In this document: piece after piece, positions 23,701 through 33,936 of the stretch | How positions within the stretch are numbered: position 1 is the first letter of the stretch | Layout: each line of letters starts with the position of its first letter | NCBI RefSeq assembly: GCF_003576645.1 | Contig: NC_044920.1 | Coordinates: forward strand, 20,819,450-20,883,449 | Origin: Ipomoea triloba | Taxonomy: Eukaryota; Streptophyta; Magnoliopsida; Solanales; Convolvulaceae | Length of the DNA stretch: 64,000 nt | Direction: 5' to 3' | The notes under the pieces: generated by a model | What the model was told of the DNA's origin: nothing | Databases searched by the model: none | What the model saw: only the letters and a program-made list of their open reading frames with translations | Program-made: the position numbers and the translations under genes

Positions 23701-24337
23701 CATATGCCATATACCAGCTGTCTTGATATTATTAAATAACTTTTATTTATTTAAAAAAACGTGATTATATGTAATTATCGTAATATAATATTTTTGGGAA
23801 TATATATGTAATTGTTGTCCGATCATGCAGATAGATTACCTGTAGCATGTTATTTGCGACGTCGAGAATCCAGAAGCCGGCGACGAAAACGGCAATGGCA
23901 CGGGGCTTAGAGCCTTTGCCGAGGGAGTCGCCGGAGGCATGGCCGATGTCGGCGGCGAAGCCGATGAGGATAACGGCAATGGTGACGAGGGAGGCGCCGG
24001 CGGCGATGAAGGGGCGGCGGCGGCCGAAGCGGGAGGTGCAGTTGTCGCTGTAGTAACCGACGAGGGGCTGGACGACCATGCCGGAGATGGGCCCACAGAG
24101 CCAGATGAAGGAGGCGAACTTGTGCTGGATCCCCAGCAGCTGGATGTAGGGGGTGAGTAGGGACAGCTGTAGGGCCCACCCGAACTGGACCCCCGCCGCG
24201 ATCGCCGCCACCATTACGATCTTCCACAGCCGCGACGCCGACGCCGACGCCGACGCCGGAGCCGCCGCTTTCTGGACCACCTCCATGGAGGAGGCTTTTT
24301 TGTTATCCGTTTTCGTGTTCACGGAGCCTTTCTCCAT
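18082..24337 (-). CDS. SUT1: Sucrose/H+ symporter, SUT/SUC family (5 coding exons)
   Basis: Coding exons in transcript order: 24337-23840, 23031-22237, 19876-19813, 19721-19678 and 18255-18082. All introns are GT/AG with matching phases. They give 524 residues, the normal SUT length. The protein imports sucrose with protons across the plasma membrane, typically for phloem loading. Landmarks are [15 protein letters not shown] (50-64), His72 in Q-H-K-F-A-S-F (equivalent to the transport His of AtSUC1), G-P-I-S-G-M (82-87), R-F-G-R-R-R-P-F (103-110), [11 protein letters not shown] (156-166), an acidic central loop (about 253-276), [12 protein letters not shown] (310-321) and L-G-I-P-Q-A (426-431). 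Twelve membrane segments fit the MFS/GPH fold. The N-terminus has an Ala-Ser repeat (27-35). Exons 1 and 2 are strikingly GC-rich relative to the introns. Assignment to the dicot SUT1/SUC2 clade is likely, not proven. Confidence 0.95.
18301..18540. mobile_element. hAT-type MITE in SUT intron 4
   Basis: The left end CAGGGCCGGCTTC and the right end ATCCGGCCTG are inverted. The flanks AATACTAC (18293-18300) and AATACGAC (18541-18548) match at 7 of 8 bases, which fits a hAT duplication. The element is 240 bp with GGGCCC-rich subterminal parts (GGGCCCTGTGC, TTGGGGCCCTGTGCAG). It has no ORF and sits 46 bp upstream of the last SUT exon on the transcribed strand. Confidence 0.8.
18907..19059 (-). repeat. 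Long imperfect hairpin in SUT intron 4
   Basis: The left arm (18907-18952) and right arm (19014-19059) are inverse complements over about 45 bp with few mismatches, including GAACTGCGAATTTGTCAAGG versus its partner GAACTTCGAACTTGTAAGG and CTATATGAT pairing. The loop is about 60 bp. It would fold in the SUT pre-mRNA. It may be the core of a MITE or a hairpin RNA precursor; nothing here decides between them. Confidence 0.7.
20089..20345. repeat. 127-bp tandem duplication in SUT intron 2
   Basis: Two adjacent units begin TTTTGGATAA(G/A)CCT and share TATACCCTTGACCTAATCTC, ATATATTGA(C/T)AAAAAATT and GTGTCGA(T/C)TGTACTCGGTA. They differ at scattered sites and by small indels. The duplication is non-coding. 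Confidence 0.85.
20706..20743. repeat. (ATT)n microsatellite in SUT intron 2
   Basis: About 12 tandem ATT triplets. Confidence 0.95.
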
Positions 24338-24341
24338 TTTC

Positions 24342-24410
24342 TCACTCTCTCTCTCTCTCTAAATCTCTCAAATGGAAACTCACTCTCTCTCTCTCTATAT
24401 ATATATATAT
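24342..24410 (-). promoter_or_regulatory. GA-repeat 5' leader of SUT gene
   Basis: On the transcribed strand, the bases upstream of the ATG are two (GA)n blocks separated by a short spacer and preceded by an (AT)n run at about 24397-24409. The (AT)n run lies inside the predicted leader if the TATA box at 24470 is used. GA repeats in plant leaders and promoters can bind GAGA-binding (BBR/BPC) proteins; that is a general property, not shown here. Confidence 0.6.
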
Positions 24411-24469
24411 GAATTCAGCGTAGAAGACTTTGAATGGAAGTGATTATAACTACTGAGACCGTGGGGAGG

Positions 24470-24477
24470 TATTTATA
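24470..24477 (-). promoter_or_regulatory. TATA box of SUT gene
   Basis: On the minus strand this reads CCTATAAATA, a canonical TATA box 133 bases upstream of the ATG. Transcription would start near 24440 and give a leader of roughly 100 bases. Confidence 0.7.
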
Positions 24478-24676
24478 GGATTTTTCAAGGCAATGCTAGG
24501 GGGCAGGTGTCAACTGTCAAAGCCTAGTCTTGGCCCCACAATATCAACCCAAAAACATAATTTCACTTTCACCCCTTATGTTTTACTCAATACCACTTCA
24601 AACCCCTCCCCTTCTATTTCAAAAATTATATATACTTCAACACTAACAAAAAATGTCCTTCTTAATGGATCGATTT

Positions 24677-24900
24677 GCTCCGATACCATATGAAAACAAG
24701 AATTTCTAGACAGAATTTTATTATTGATCAACCGTATCTTTAAAGTACATGAAGAAATATATTTATATGAATACAAGAGATAGTCCTAATTAGAGAATGA
24801 CTAGTAAAAGTAGGATTACAATAATATTTAGAGATGAAGTTGGAATATAATCCTAAATCTAATAAAATATTTCTAGTATTATTGTTAACGTGACTGATGA
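24677..24900 (-). mobile_element. Ty1/copia LTR remnant with primer binding site
   Basis: GCTCCGATACCAT at 24677-24689 is, on the minus strand, ATGGTATCGGAGC, one base off the TGGTATCAGAGC initiator-Met site of plant copia elements. Just right of it, TGAAAACAAGAATT at 24691 is a plausible minus-strand LTR end, and a minus-strand TATAAATATA lies near 24755. The right end, near 24900, is uncertain and no partner LTR or pol follows. It has the same orientation as, and lies about 340 bp upstream of, the SUT start codon. Confidence 0.6.
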
Positions 24901-26070
24901 TTATGATGGTAGGTGTTTGATGTTGAGTTAATTCAATAAATTTTTAAGCGTATGTATGTTTAGGTGTAATCAGCGATGCAAATTTATATAATTACAATTA
25001 ATAAAGAAAGAGGATGTTGTGTGAATTAAAGAGTATGTAGATGAGAAGATATTATAGGGTATTAAATGTGTTCTCCCTTCATTTCTGTCAAATCGAGGAG
25101 ATTATATACAAAAAAAAAAAAGAATTACAACTATTATTATTACATATGTATTTGATCTCCCATTATGATTCATTGATGACTAATTGAATAATACTCCGTA
25201 CTATGCTTTGTCAAAGGATCACTCGTTTATATAACAAGACATATAATAGTATCCTCTACTATGATAGATAAAAATAGAATCTTTTGTTTAAGACGAGAAT
25301 CCCTTAACTAATTAAAATTTATAGGGTCTGAGAATGACTTCAAAAGAAATTGAGGGACTGCGTGTAAGTTTAACAATCCTAAAATTAAAGTGGTTGAAGT
25401 GAAAATAACCATTTAAGTTGTTGCATCTTGGGGTTGGGGTTGTGGAGGTGGATCCAACTTGGATTGGATAAAGATTGAAATTACTACCAACCAAGTTAGT
25501 GACAACAATAAATATAAAGTTGCAGCCTTTTCCTTAATTAGTCTCGGTAAAAATAAATAAATGCATAAAAGAAAATAAATTGTGAAATGGTTTTTGTGGT
25601 AATTAATGAGTAGGTTGGGAGCTGAGGTTGTGAGATTACATATATTTATCTGCTTCCTATCCATATGGGCATTGAAAGATATAAGTCGATCCATTCATTG
25701 AATGAGAGATTATGTGAATTTTCTTTTCCTTGTAACACGGCCGGTGTAAGTGGCGACAGAATATATAACCTGTTTTTTAACCCACTTTATATCCTCTACT
25801 ATTTACATCGATAAGAATTGTTCCTAAAGATACATGTAAGGGCTCTATAGTTTAATTTGTGCCTTAATTTTACTTTTTAAGGATAAATGGAGCCTTGTAT
25901 ATATTTTGTTTAATTTGTGCCTTAATTTTACTTTTAAGGATAAATATGTATTTTCGTGATTGTACGTCGGTTAAGTCTCTAACTTAAACATTACTCTACA
26001 ATCTATTGTAAATTTGATGTAAGTTCCCATTAAATAGTGATACTGAAATGTTCTTGTATTTAACGATATT
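24901..26070. other. AT-rich intergenic sequence upstream of SUT
   Basis: I see no gene. A duplicated TAATTTGTGCCTTAATTTTACTTTT segment (about 25852 and 25909, 57 bp apart) and short poly-A tracts are present. The minus-strand open frame 25413-25694 has no recognisable domain. Confidence 0.55.
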
Positions 26071-26280
26071 TAGGAGGATGTAAATTATGGGGACTCAATG
26101 GCTCAGCAGATAGGGCCAAATTAAATGCCGTGCGGGTGTACAAGGGACCTGTTCACTTTGAACATAATTCCCACACTTTCGCTGTCGGGATTCGAAGATT
26201 CTTCTTTCAAATATGACCTACTTGTTGGCCTACTGAACCAGTGTGCTAAGCCCGTGCGGGTAACTTTTTTTTTTTTTTTT
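26071..26280 (+). mobile_element. SINE copy a (family with AGGATGTAAAT head)
   Basis: The head GGAGGATGTAAATTATGG is followed by ACTCAATGGCTCAGCAGAT (A-box-like) and CGGGATTCGAAG (B-box-like). It ends GTGCGGGTAACT plus a T20 run. Four more copies with the same head and tail words occur at about 34511, 35983, 41795 and 55678. I infer a tRNA-derived SINE family with a T-rich 3' end. Confidence 0.7.
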
Positions 26281-26479
26281 TTTTTCATATAATCATAGGC
26301 ATTGATGAGAAAATTTTCCAAATAAACAATGAAATTGATAACCGATAACTAAACTAATTATTGGTGGTCGGTTTTGTTTAAAATAAAAATGGTTATTCAA
26401 TACTTCAATTATAAGTCTATTACGCACAAATAATAATCACAGTTATTAGATAATTGAGTACATTTTAGAAATATAAAAA

Positions 26480-26890
26480 AGTTTTAATTCCATTTTTGGT
26501 CCTAGATTTATGGGTTACAATCCACTTTTAGTATTTTTTTTTATTAGAACATACTTATTTGGTCCAAGTTAGTATTATTGTGGCATGACCATTTTTAGTC
26601 CTTCATCAACAAAATCGTTGAAATATCGTTAAATACAAAGACATCTCAATCTTTTTTATACAAAGTATGTTGAACTGCTATAATTTTTTTATGTTTATTT
26701 TTTAAAAACATCCATAATTGAATACTGAAATGTTCTTGTATTTAACGATATTTAAACTGTTTTGTTGATAAAGAATAAAAAATAGTCATGTCATGATAAT
26801 ACTAGAACCAAAAGTGGATGTTCTAATAAAAAAAAGGACTAAAAGTGGACTGTTACCTATAAATCTAGAACCAAAAATAGAATTAACTCT
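26480..26890. mobile_element. Foldback MITE, copy 1 (GAGTTAATTC ends)
   Basis: The left arm (AGTTTTAATTCCATTTTTGG onward) and the right arm (minus-strand AGAGTTAATTCTATTTTTGG onward) are inverse complements over most of the 411 bp, with no ORF. A second copy lies at 43792-44177. Both are inserted in A-rich sequence. A 33-bp piece of its interior (ACTGAAATGTTCTTGTATTT onward) also occurs alone at 26041-26072, next to SINE copy a. Confidence 0.75.
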
Positions 26891-27066
26891 AAAAAAGAAT
26901 ATTAAATATTGTATATATGCCCCTCAATGGAGTTAAGGCTTGTCCAATAACTCAAAATAAATAATTTAAATTTTAAATTTATAGTTGATTTTATTTATAA
27001 CCGAAATAATTGAAATTAATAGGTTAAATTATTTCTATTGGTTATATATCTACCTTTGTGGTTAAA

Positions 27067-27069
27067 ACA

Positions 27070-27113
<44 letters not shown>
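27067..27113. repeat. (AAT)n microsatellite
   Basis: About 15 tandem AAT triplets. Confidence 0.95.
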
Positions 27114-27118
<5 letters not shown>

Positions 27119-28319
27119 ATTTTCTTCCTCATCATCTTCTTCTTTTATTATTTTATTTTAAAAAATATTTTATATGTCTCTTTTTAAAATTTTTATGAGG
27201 GTGGTGGCCTGGTGGGGTTTGGGGAACAAATGTAAAGCACATTGTTGATACTAGATACAATTAAATGGATTAGCAAATCTCTTTGGAATCTTTCTATAGA
27301 TAAGAGTTTTATTCCCTTGCTTGATATTATTGACGTGTTATTGATGGGTTAAAAAGTGGCTTATGCAATTCAGTGATTCCTTTGGTATAATTTGAATTTC
27401 TATGATAGTGCTTGCTGCACTTCAATTCAGCACTTGTGATAGTTCATCAACTTGCTTTAATTTGTGTTTTATCCTTATGTTTGTAAGCCTAATTGCATTG
27501 TATATTTTATTTTATAGAAAATTCAAAATCCTTGTAACTTTTTATCACAATGGCATTGAATAAACAGTATGATTGAGATTGCACTTAGTATATATTTTGA
27601 ATTGAAACATCCATTAAGATGCTTATGTATTTTCAATATTGTAGGAATCAAAGGCTACATACTTCTAATTTGTGTATATCTTATATTATCTTCACTCTTG
27701 CATTGGTCAGAAATGGTGGTTCAAGTGGAAGTGATTGATGCAATTTTTGGATAATGAATCCATGGCTATCCATGCTTCTTTGTCATTATCATATTCATCT
27801 TGTGCTAGTTAATCTTGGGTGCATCTATAGCTTTGTTTCAATCCCTTTTCTTGATATACATCTTGAAGAATTTTAGAGTTAAACTTAATTTAATTTTATC
27901 TAACACTCTGTTATTTGCACTAAATTGGTGGACTCAGAAACAATGGTTGAGTAGGAAATGCAATAATATCTTTTACAAATTTTCACAAAATAGGATAGGG
28001 CAAATTCCAATTTTAGCTCTTGACTATTGTGACATTGTCACATTTTATCCTACTCTTTTAATTTTCTCTCACTACATTCTTCATGTGTTATGAAATATTA
28101 CTACGAAAATAATTTTCTGGAAAATAACAAACACAAAAATACAAAAGGATTTTTCTAGAGCGTGGTTAGCTTGAGTCGTGTACTCACTACACTATCCTTA
28201 AAATCTTATTTGTTACCTCCCTTGGTGCTAGGAGCGTTGTAGTCAAGGCAAAGATAATGTTGGATAAAAGGTTTGGAGAAGAGAAAGATGCTTGAGCAAG
28301 ATGGTGTAATTTACCATAA
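27114..28319. other. Intergenic, no gene supported
   Basis: Two modest plus-strand open frames (27569-27754 and 27815-28093) are Leu/Ile-rich with no domain, no splice context and no repeat match that I can see. I do not call them genes. Confidence 0.5.
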
Positions 28320-28986
28320 GAGCTATGTTTGGCAAACCTAACTGAAAAGGTAGCTGAAAGCTAAAAAGTAGCTGAATACTGAAAAGCTATAAGCTCGAAG
28401 CTGAAATCTCAAGAGCTGTTAAGCTAGCTGTTATGCTTAAAAGTGTTTGGTAAAATTAACTTTTTGATAAGCTGATAAATGTAAAAGACTAAAAATGACA
28501 TCTTCATACAATTTAAATAGTTTTAAATTTAAATAGGTTTGTTTATATATTAAAATATAAAATAGTGAAATCAATATATTTTAATAAAATATAAAGTAAG
28601 AACATATATTTGAAAACATATAAAGTAAAGCAAAATATTAATAATTCATAAGATTAGTTTATACAAAAATCAATGTTCAAGCACAAATGTCAAATTGAAA
28701 TTACAAAACATATTGAAGAGAAAAAGTCAAAAAGGTTTAGCCAAAAAGGTTTTAATTGGAAAGGGTAAATGATGTCATTTCTTTAAAATAATAAGGTTAA
28801 AGATGGAAGAAAAAAGTTAGGAAGCTACTAGCTTATTTTGAAACGCTACCTTAGGTAGCGTTCAAAAATAAGCTCTTATTTTAAGTTACTAGCTTATTTT
28901 AGGAGCATTACCAAACAGAGCTTATAGCTTTTTAGTAGCTTAAAATAAGCTATAAGCTCCTGAATAAGCTCTGCCAAACATAGCCC
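28320..28986. mobile_element. MITE with GGGCTATGTTTGGC ends
   Basis: The left end GAGCTATGTTTGGCAAACC and the right end (minus strand GGGCTATGTTTGGCAGAGC) are inverted. Subterminal regions repeat AGCTATAAGCT, TAGCTTA and AAATAAGCT words in both orientations. There is no ORF. Flanks are not a clean duplication. A fragment of the same family, with AGCTTATTTTAAAATGCTAC, lies at about 21907-22020 in SUT intron 2. Confidence 0.7.
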
Positions 28987-28999
28987 TTAGAAAAAAAAT

Positions 29000-29545
29000 G
29001 TTAGGCAACTATACGGTCTCAGGTGAGATAAGCTAAAATCATGAACAATAAACTTGTTACAATTATTTGCCAAAAAAAACTTATTATAGTCATGACGGAG
29101 AAAACAAATCTTATTACAATTTACTTTAATTGCCCAACATTGACAAAGTGAGTAAGCCAAAGACACACCCCCCCCCCCCCCCCAAAAAAAAAAAAAAAAA
29201 AACCCCTAGATTAAGTTCTCAGGCGAGGAGAATGGAATACACGAAAAGGGATTAAGTTCTATTAAAAAAAAAAAGGAGAGAAAAAGAATGATTAAGTTCC
29301 TACGTGAGATAATAAATGATAAAATATAGGTTAAGTTCACAGGTGAGATAATGAAGGATTTTTTTTTTTTTAAATACAATTAGCCCTATCACAGGTGAGA
29401 TAATGAAGGATAAAAAATGGATTAAGTTTTCAAGAGATATGAGAAAGGAGAAAAAGAGAATTAAGCTCCCAAGTGAGATAAGGAAGGATAAAAGATGTAT
29501 TGAATTTCCATGCAAGATAAGAGGACATAAAATGATAGATTAACT
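29000..29545. repeat. Degenerate minisatellite, unit like GATTAAGTTCCCAGGTGAGA
   Basis: At least seven imperfect units share GATTAAGTTC(C/T)(C/A)A(G/A)GTGAGATAATGAAGGATAAA at roughly 45-60 bp spacing, starting about 29005. It is interrupted by the C16A19 run and other A tracts. There is no conserved reading frame. Confidence 0.7.
29168..29202. repeat. C16 followed by A19 homopolymer junction
   Basis: Sixteen C (29168-29183) pass directly into nineteen A (29184-29202). This is an unusual homopolymer pair in AT-rich plant DNA, and its true length may be affected by assembly error. Confidence 0.95.
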
Positions 29546-30180
29546 TCCCAAATAAATAAGAGTATGTGTGTAGCTAGGAAGGGGGGAGGGTAGGGTTTCT
29601 AGTCAAATAAGATTAGAAAGAAGATATAAGGATAGTTATGGAGCATATACCAGGGTACACATGTGGTTTGTGGGCGAGACGACTCTAAGTTAGATAAAAA
29701 TATGGTTTGGGGGTTTTGTAGGGACAATCTTGTAAACCCTAGACATGGTTAAATAAGATAGTCATAGCGTGAGTATGGTCTTCTTTAAAAAAAAAAAAAA
29801 AAAAAAAGAACAAGTTGGAATGGAGAAATAAGCACAATTATGAAGTGTATCAAGCTACCCAAGCAATCCCTAGGCAAAAGGTGTTAGCCACATACATAAA
29901 AAAAAAAATGAAACTAGGGAACTTTGATTTTCCTTAATACATCCGTTGAAAAAGGCATATAGTGTTTCCCTTACGAGTTTCTACATAAAAACCTTGAGTC
30001 TTATTAATTTTCCATATACTTTATTCCATTATTATCTTCGTGTAGTAATATTATTCGCCAATTCTTGGTGACTATTGCTACAACATCTCTATATTAGAAG
30101 TTAGTTTATCAATTATCGATGTAATAATTTTCCATGGTTCGCCTTGATCAATTTTGTTAAAAAAAAAAAGAGAAAAATTT
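29546..30180. other. Intergenic with A-rich tracts, no gene seen
   Basis: It contains poly-A tracts (about 29785-29806, 29899-29909 and 30159-30169) that could be retroposon tails. I recognise no bodies or frames. Confidence 0.45.
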
Positions 30181-30530
30181 ACACTCTATTCCCTTAGGCT
30201 CGGCACGAGATTCGATCTCGCTAGCTACCTAATGGAAGGGTGTTTTCTTGGTCAAACTTAAGGCTTGGTTACGAAAACGCTATCCCATAAGGGATAGTAC
30301 GGGGCCTAACCTCGCTCACTACCCTAGGAAGAGCTGACCTTTGACCGAGCCTACGGCGGGTCATAGTGAGCTACAATCGCACACAAAGCGCAAAAAAAAA
30401 AAAAAAAAAAAAACGGCCTCAGCCAAAATTAGCCAAGGCTGCCTCGGCCACGTTTGGCCGAGGCGGTGCCTTGGCCACGACTGGCTAGGGTTTCAAAAAT
30501 AAATAATTTTTATATAAAAAAAAACTTATT
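30181..30530. other. GC-rich unknown repeat with GGCC(A/G)AGGC motifs
   Basis: After a less biased 180-bp stretch, an A22 run (about 30391-30412) is followed by CGGCCTCAGCC, GCCTCGGCCACG and TTGGCCGAGGCGG words. The motif block recalls the hAT MITE subterminal blocks and the 13231-13425 island. I could not find TIRs. Confidence 0.35.
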
Positions 30531-30554
30531 CGTCTCGCTTCTCTACGCCTGTAG

Positions 30555-30935
30555 CATATGATATTCGATAAGTGACAAATTTGCACTATTATTACTCCCT
30601 AGTTGACTTTGCTACACTCTCAACTTGGAGTAGGGGGGCTGGTGACAGGATAATTGGGGAAGGTACTGGATCCGACCCGGTAATAACTCATTAAAGCATT
30701 AGGCGTCACTTAAGAAGAGGTAACGGTTCTTAGGGCCCGCCTCATCAAATAACCGTTACGAAGGAGCGCACAACAATTATTGAAGAGCTGGGCACTTATG
30801 GAGTGAGCCGTTGCACTTATTAGGAGGCCGTTGGTGTCCATTATTGTAGCCATTACTATTCTTCAGTATAAAAGTCGAGTCCATTAGCAAGTAGTTCAAG
30901 GCACCTACACCAAGAAACGTCACACTTGGACTCCC
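30555..30935 (+). mobile_element. LTR retroelement 3' end remnant (PPT and LTR start)
   Basis: CAACTTGGAGTAGGGGGGC is a purine-rich tract immediately before TGACAGGATAATTGG, as expected for a polypurine tract beside a 3' LTR. A TATA-like AGTATAAAAG lies about 220 bp further on. The first 115 bp match 63517-63640 closely. Lineage is uncertain and the rest of the element is missing. Confidence 0.55.
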
Positions 30936-31099
30936 ACATCCTCAATCGGTTGGGGCATTTTTTCAAACACATGGTCTACCACTCCTTCAGGATCTCGTCC
31001 TCTTAGACTAAGGGCGGGAATGTGGACAAGTAAGACTCGTGGAGGCCCGATACCTCGCAACCTCCACTTTTTCCCTCTTTCTACCTATCGTGGCCATCA

Positions 31100-31870
31100 A
31101 TAGACACAAATCTCATCACAACATCATCCACATATGAGCAATTGAAACACAATTTCACAACATCAGTTCAATTGGAAGAATTCAATTCACATCATGCATA
31201 AGCCCTAGCTAGGAGCATCCAACTCCACTAAGATCTAGCTACTCATCATTGAGATCGAAAAGCAAAAGCAAGAGCAAAAGGAATTGAAGTGCAAAAGAGA
31301 AAGCAAATGGAAATGTAAATCAAAACATAGAATGGAAATTACCTAAGCAATTGTGTTAATCAATCAAAAAGTAACTTGGAATCCAAAGCTTGATCTTCAA
31401 TAAAACCTAATCTAAGCTCTCCATTGAGAGAGAAAATCTAGTCTAAAGGTTAGGGAAAGATGAAATGAAAGTTAGATCCCCAATTCAGCCACAATTCTTT
31501 GCTTAAATAGCTTTTTTTTCCGCCCAGGAACAGATCCATGAGTAGCCCAAATTCGTGGAAGTTTCTATAATTTTTCCACGAGCTAATTCACGTCGTGGAA
31601 CCGCTCGTGGACTTCCAAATTTGCCTTTGCTTTCTTCATGAAAGTTGTATCCCTTGAAGTTTCCATTTCATGGCCACTTGAATCACCTCATTTGGACACT
31701 CCTAACTCAAGATATGCTCATTTTATCGAACTGTCACTGGAATGCCCTAAAAATTACAGGTTTTGCTATCTTCCACAATTGCAACCACAATTAGTCCTTG
31801 TGTCTATCTTTTATCAAGACGAACTATTCTAAACATGTAATAGGCTCAAGGAACTCTATTTATAGCACAA
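31100..31870 (-). mobile_element. Possible decayed retroelement LTR
   Basis: Non-coding sequence with a minus-strand TATTTAAGC box near 31503-31511. A cluster of CCACGAG/CTCGTGG-type inverted words (31530-31612) is reminiscent of the palindromic motifs in the gypsy LTR at 1762-2910. No termini or duplication were found. The open frame at 31638-31832 lies inside it and has no domain. Confidence 0.35.
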
Positions 31871-33351
31871 TATGTCTCTTAAATACCCCACAAAAGATAG
31901 TATCTTTGACACTTATCACATACTAGTTCAATTTGGTATTTCTGATCAAGTTAATTAACATAATTAACAAGACCATGTTCATCAAATTTCTAAACTTTTT
32001 GAACAAGCATATATAATCAATATTGAAAATATTCAATATAGTTGAGCTAAAACACTCATGATTTATATAACTTTTCAAATTTAAAAAAAAGTGATTATTT
32101 AAAATCTTTATCGTTCAACATAAACCTGAACCAACCTCCTTTAATTTCCTAGATTTCAATATGTAACACGTTTGTTACATTTCAATTTTGCCATTAAGAC
32201 AGTTTAGCATTTCACATGTTATGCTACATATGCATAAATCATCCCTATCGAATCTTTTATACATCTAAAAGCTATCCAAAATAGTTTTATCATATAACAA
32301 GATTCAATAAACACAATGGAACTATTCCATTTTATTCAACAATAAAAACTTTATATAACAATTAAATAAAAGAAAATAAATTTGGAAACTAATTTTCTTA
32401 TTTCTATCTTGTAGTAATCCATATGACCCAAGTGTCATGTTCCATTATTTAGCTTACCACTCTTTAAAGGGTGGTACTTGTCCGCACATTCGGTGCACTT
32501 GGCAAAGAAAACAAGTTGGGACCTCACTAGCCTAACTAGTCATTTTCCTTCACAATTGTGAAATTATCTTCAATATTCTCATCAAGATTGAGTTTCACTT
32601 CCTTGTGGCCACTCATCGTCTTCTCATAATCATTTTCAAGGGTTAAAGCGGTGAGTTAATGACTTTACTAGCTCATTAAAAGTGTCTTAAGTCAAAGAGG
32701 CACACAATCGTGCGGTTGGCCGGATGGCCAAGACATGCTCGGGTGACATGGGGCTCACAACTAAGGAGATTGGTTAACTACTTAGAAAACCGGGGGACAC
32801 CACATCTAAGCCAAGGAGAGGGGAGTTACCTAGTTCGCAAAAGAAGGACGGTTGTAGTATTCAGAACCGCCTTTAAAATTCGATGAAGCGATTGGATGAG
32901 GTTTTTTCACTATTTTCTCATGTTGTCGACTCTGTGAGCCACAAGAAAGTGGGGGACTGGATGTTGGGGATGGTACTAGAGCCCATGCAGTTGACCCATT
33001 GTAGAACTACTCTAATCACAGGCCCTGGGGTTGGACACTTAGATAACAGTACCCGACTGAGCTATATATGTAGTGGCATATAAAAGGAAAGAGGGGCGGT
33101 AGAATTTGGAATTTGGAAGTCTTGGTTATTAAAGACTTTGCAATTCATTTCCCAATGCGCCTTACTTTTGTTATGCCTTTTAGTAAACTAGATCAATTGT
33201 CTTAGAAAGATCTTTCAGCCCTTATCTACGTGGGATCTTCACTTTGAGTTCAATTCTTATCTGCATTCTTATTACCTACACTTTTACATATTTATGCTCG
33301 TCTAAACAATTGTGTTGCTCAGCCTGGACGACTAGCCGGAAATCATAAAAC
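31871..33351. other. Intergenic, unassigned repeat-like DNA
   Basis: AT-rich to about 32450, then more balanced composition to 33120. Neither part carries a recognisable domain, RNA gene or clean terminal repeat. The frame at 32883-33083 is not supported. It could be the internal part of an unknown old retroelement. Confidence 0.4.
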
Positions 33352-33452
33352 CACACACACACACACACACACACACATATGTATATATATATATATATGT
33401 ATGTATGTATGTATATGTGTATGTATATGTATATGTATGTATGTATGTATAT
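33352..33452. repeat. (CA)n(TA)n(TATG)n compound microsatellite
   Basis: A CA run passes into TA and then GTAT/ATGT tetranucleotides. Open frames across it encode only Tyr/Ile/His repeats and are artefacts. Confidence 0.95.
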
Positions 33453-33884
33453 GCACGCCAAATAAGGTTTAACTGAATCATAAAATTAAAGAAGTAATAT
33501 AGCAAAATATGGGTCATAAAGTTATGCTTTAATGGCATTGCATGGTGGAATATAATAAATCTTGGCTAGCTCTTCAATGTCATTTATGGTGGAGGATAAG
33601 TCGTAAGGTTATTGACATTTCATATCAACTATAGAGGTGCAAATGGCAATCCAAAGGCTTCAAGTGATGATAGACGTTATGGTAAGATTATTGAAATCTT
33701 GATTAGCAATTAACCGTTGTCAACGCAAAACTTTACCTTTTAGTTAAAATTTTGTAATTGTAGTAACAAGTTACTGTAATATCTTAAAGTGCAGTTAATC
33801 CAAATAAGTTCAAATAGTGGTTGAAGTGTTACACCACTAAAATCGATCATTCTCTAAAACGCACCTTAACTCAAGATACAACTT

Positions 33885-33936
33885 ATACGGGATGTGAGAG
33901 TGTTAACTGGGACACTGGATGCCACTAGACCATAAG
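33885..33936 (-). mobile_element. Truncated SINE, same head as copy at 47154
   Basis: On the minus strand it reads TGGTCTAGTGGCATCCAGTG then TTAACACTCTCACATC. It matches the 5' part of the SINE at 47154-47313, including the A-box-like TGGTCTAGTGG. The 3' part with the B box is missing. Confidence 0.65.

Noticed and set aside
23939..24160. Gly/Asp/Glu-rich plus-strand frame opposite SUT exon 1
   Set aside because: Antisense shadow of the first SUT exon, with low-complexity composition.
24677..24900. Possible endogenous pararetrovirus because of the tRNA-Met-type primer site
   Set aside because: No movement, coat or viral RT domain is present, and the LTR-like sequence next to the site fits Ty1/copia.
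27569..28093. Two Leu/Ile-rich open frames, possible small membrane proteins
   Set aside because: No signal, family resemblance or splice context. Such frames are common by chance in AT-rich DNA.
32883..33083. 66-codon frame as a possible gene
   Set aside because: No recognisable domain, no neighbouring exon, and it lies in unassigned repeat-like DNA.
33276..33538. Tyr/Ile/His-rich frames
   Set aside because: They translate a CA/TA/TATG microsatellite.
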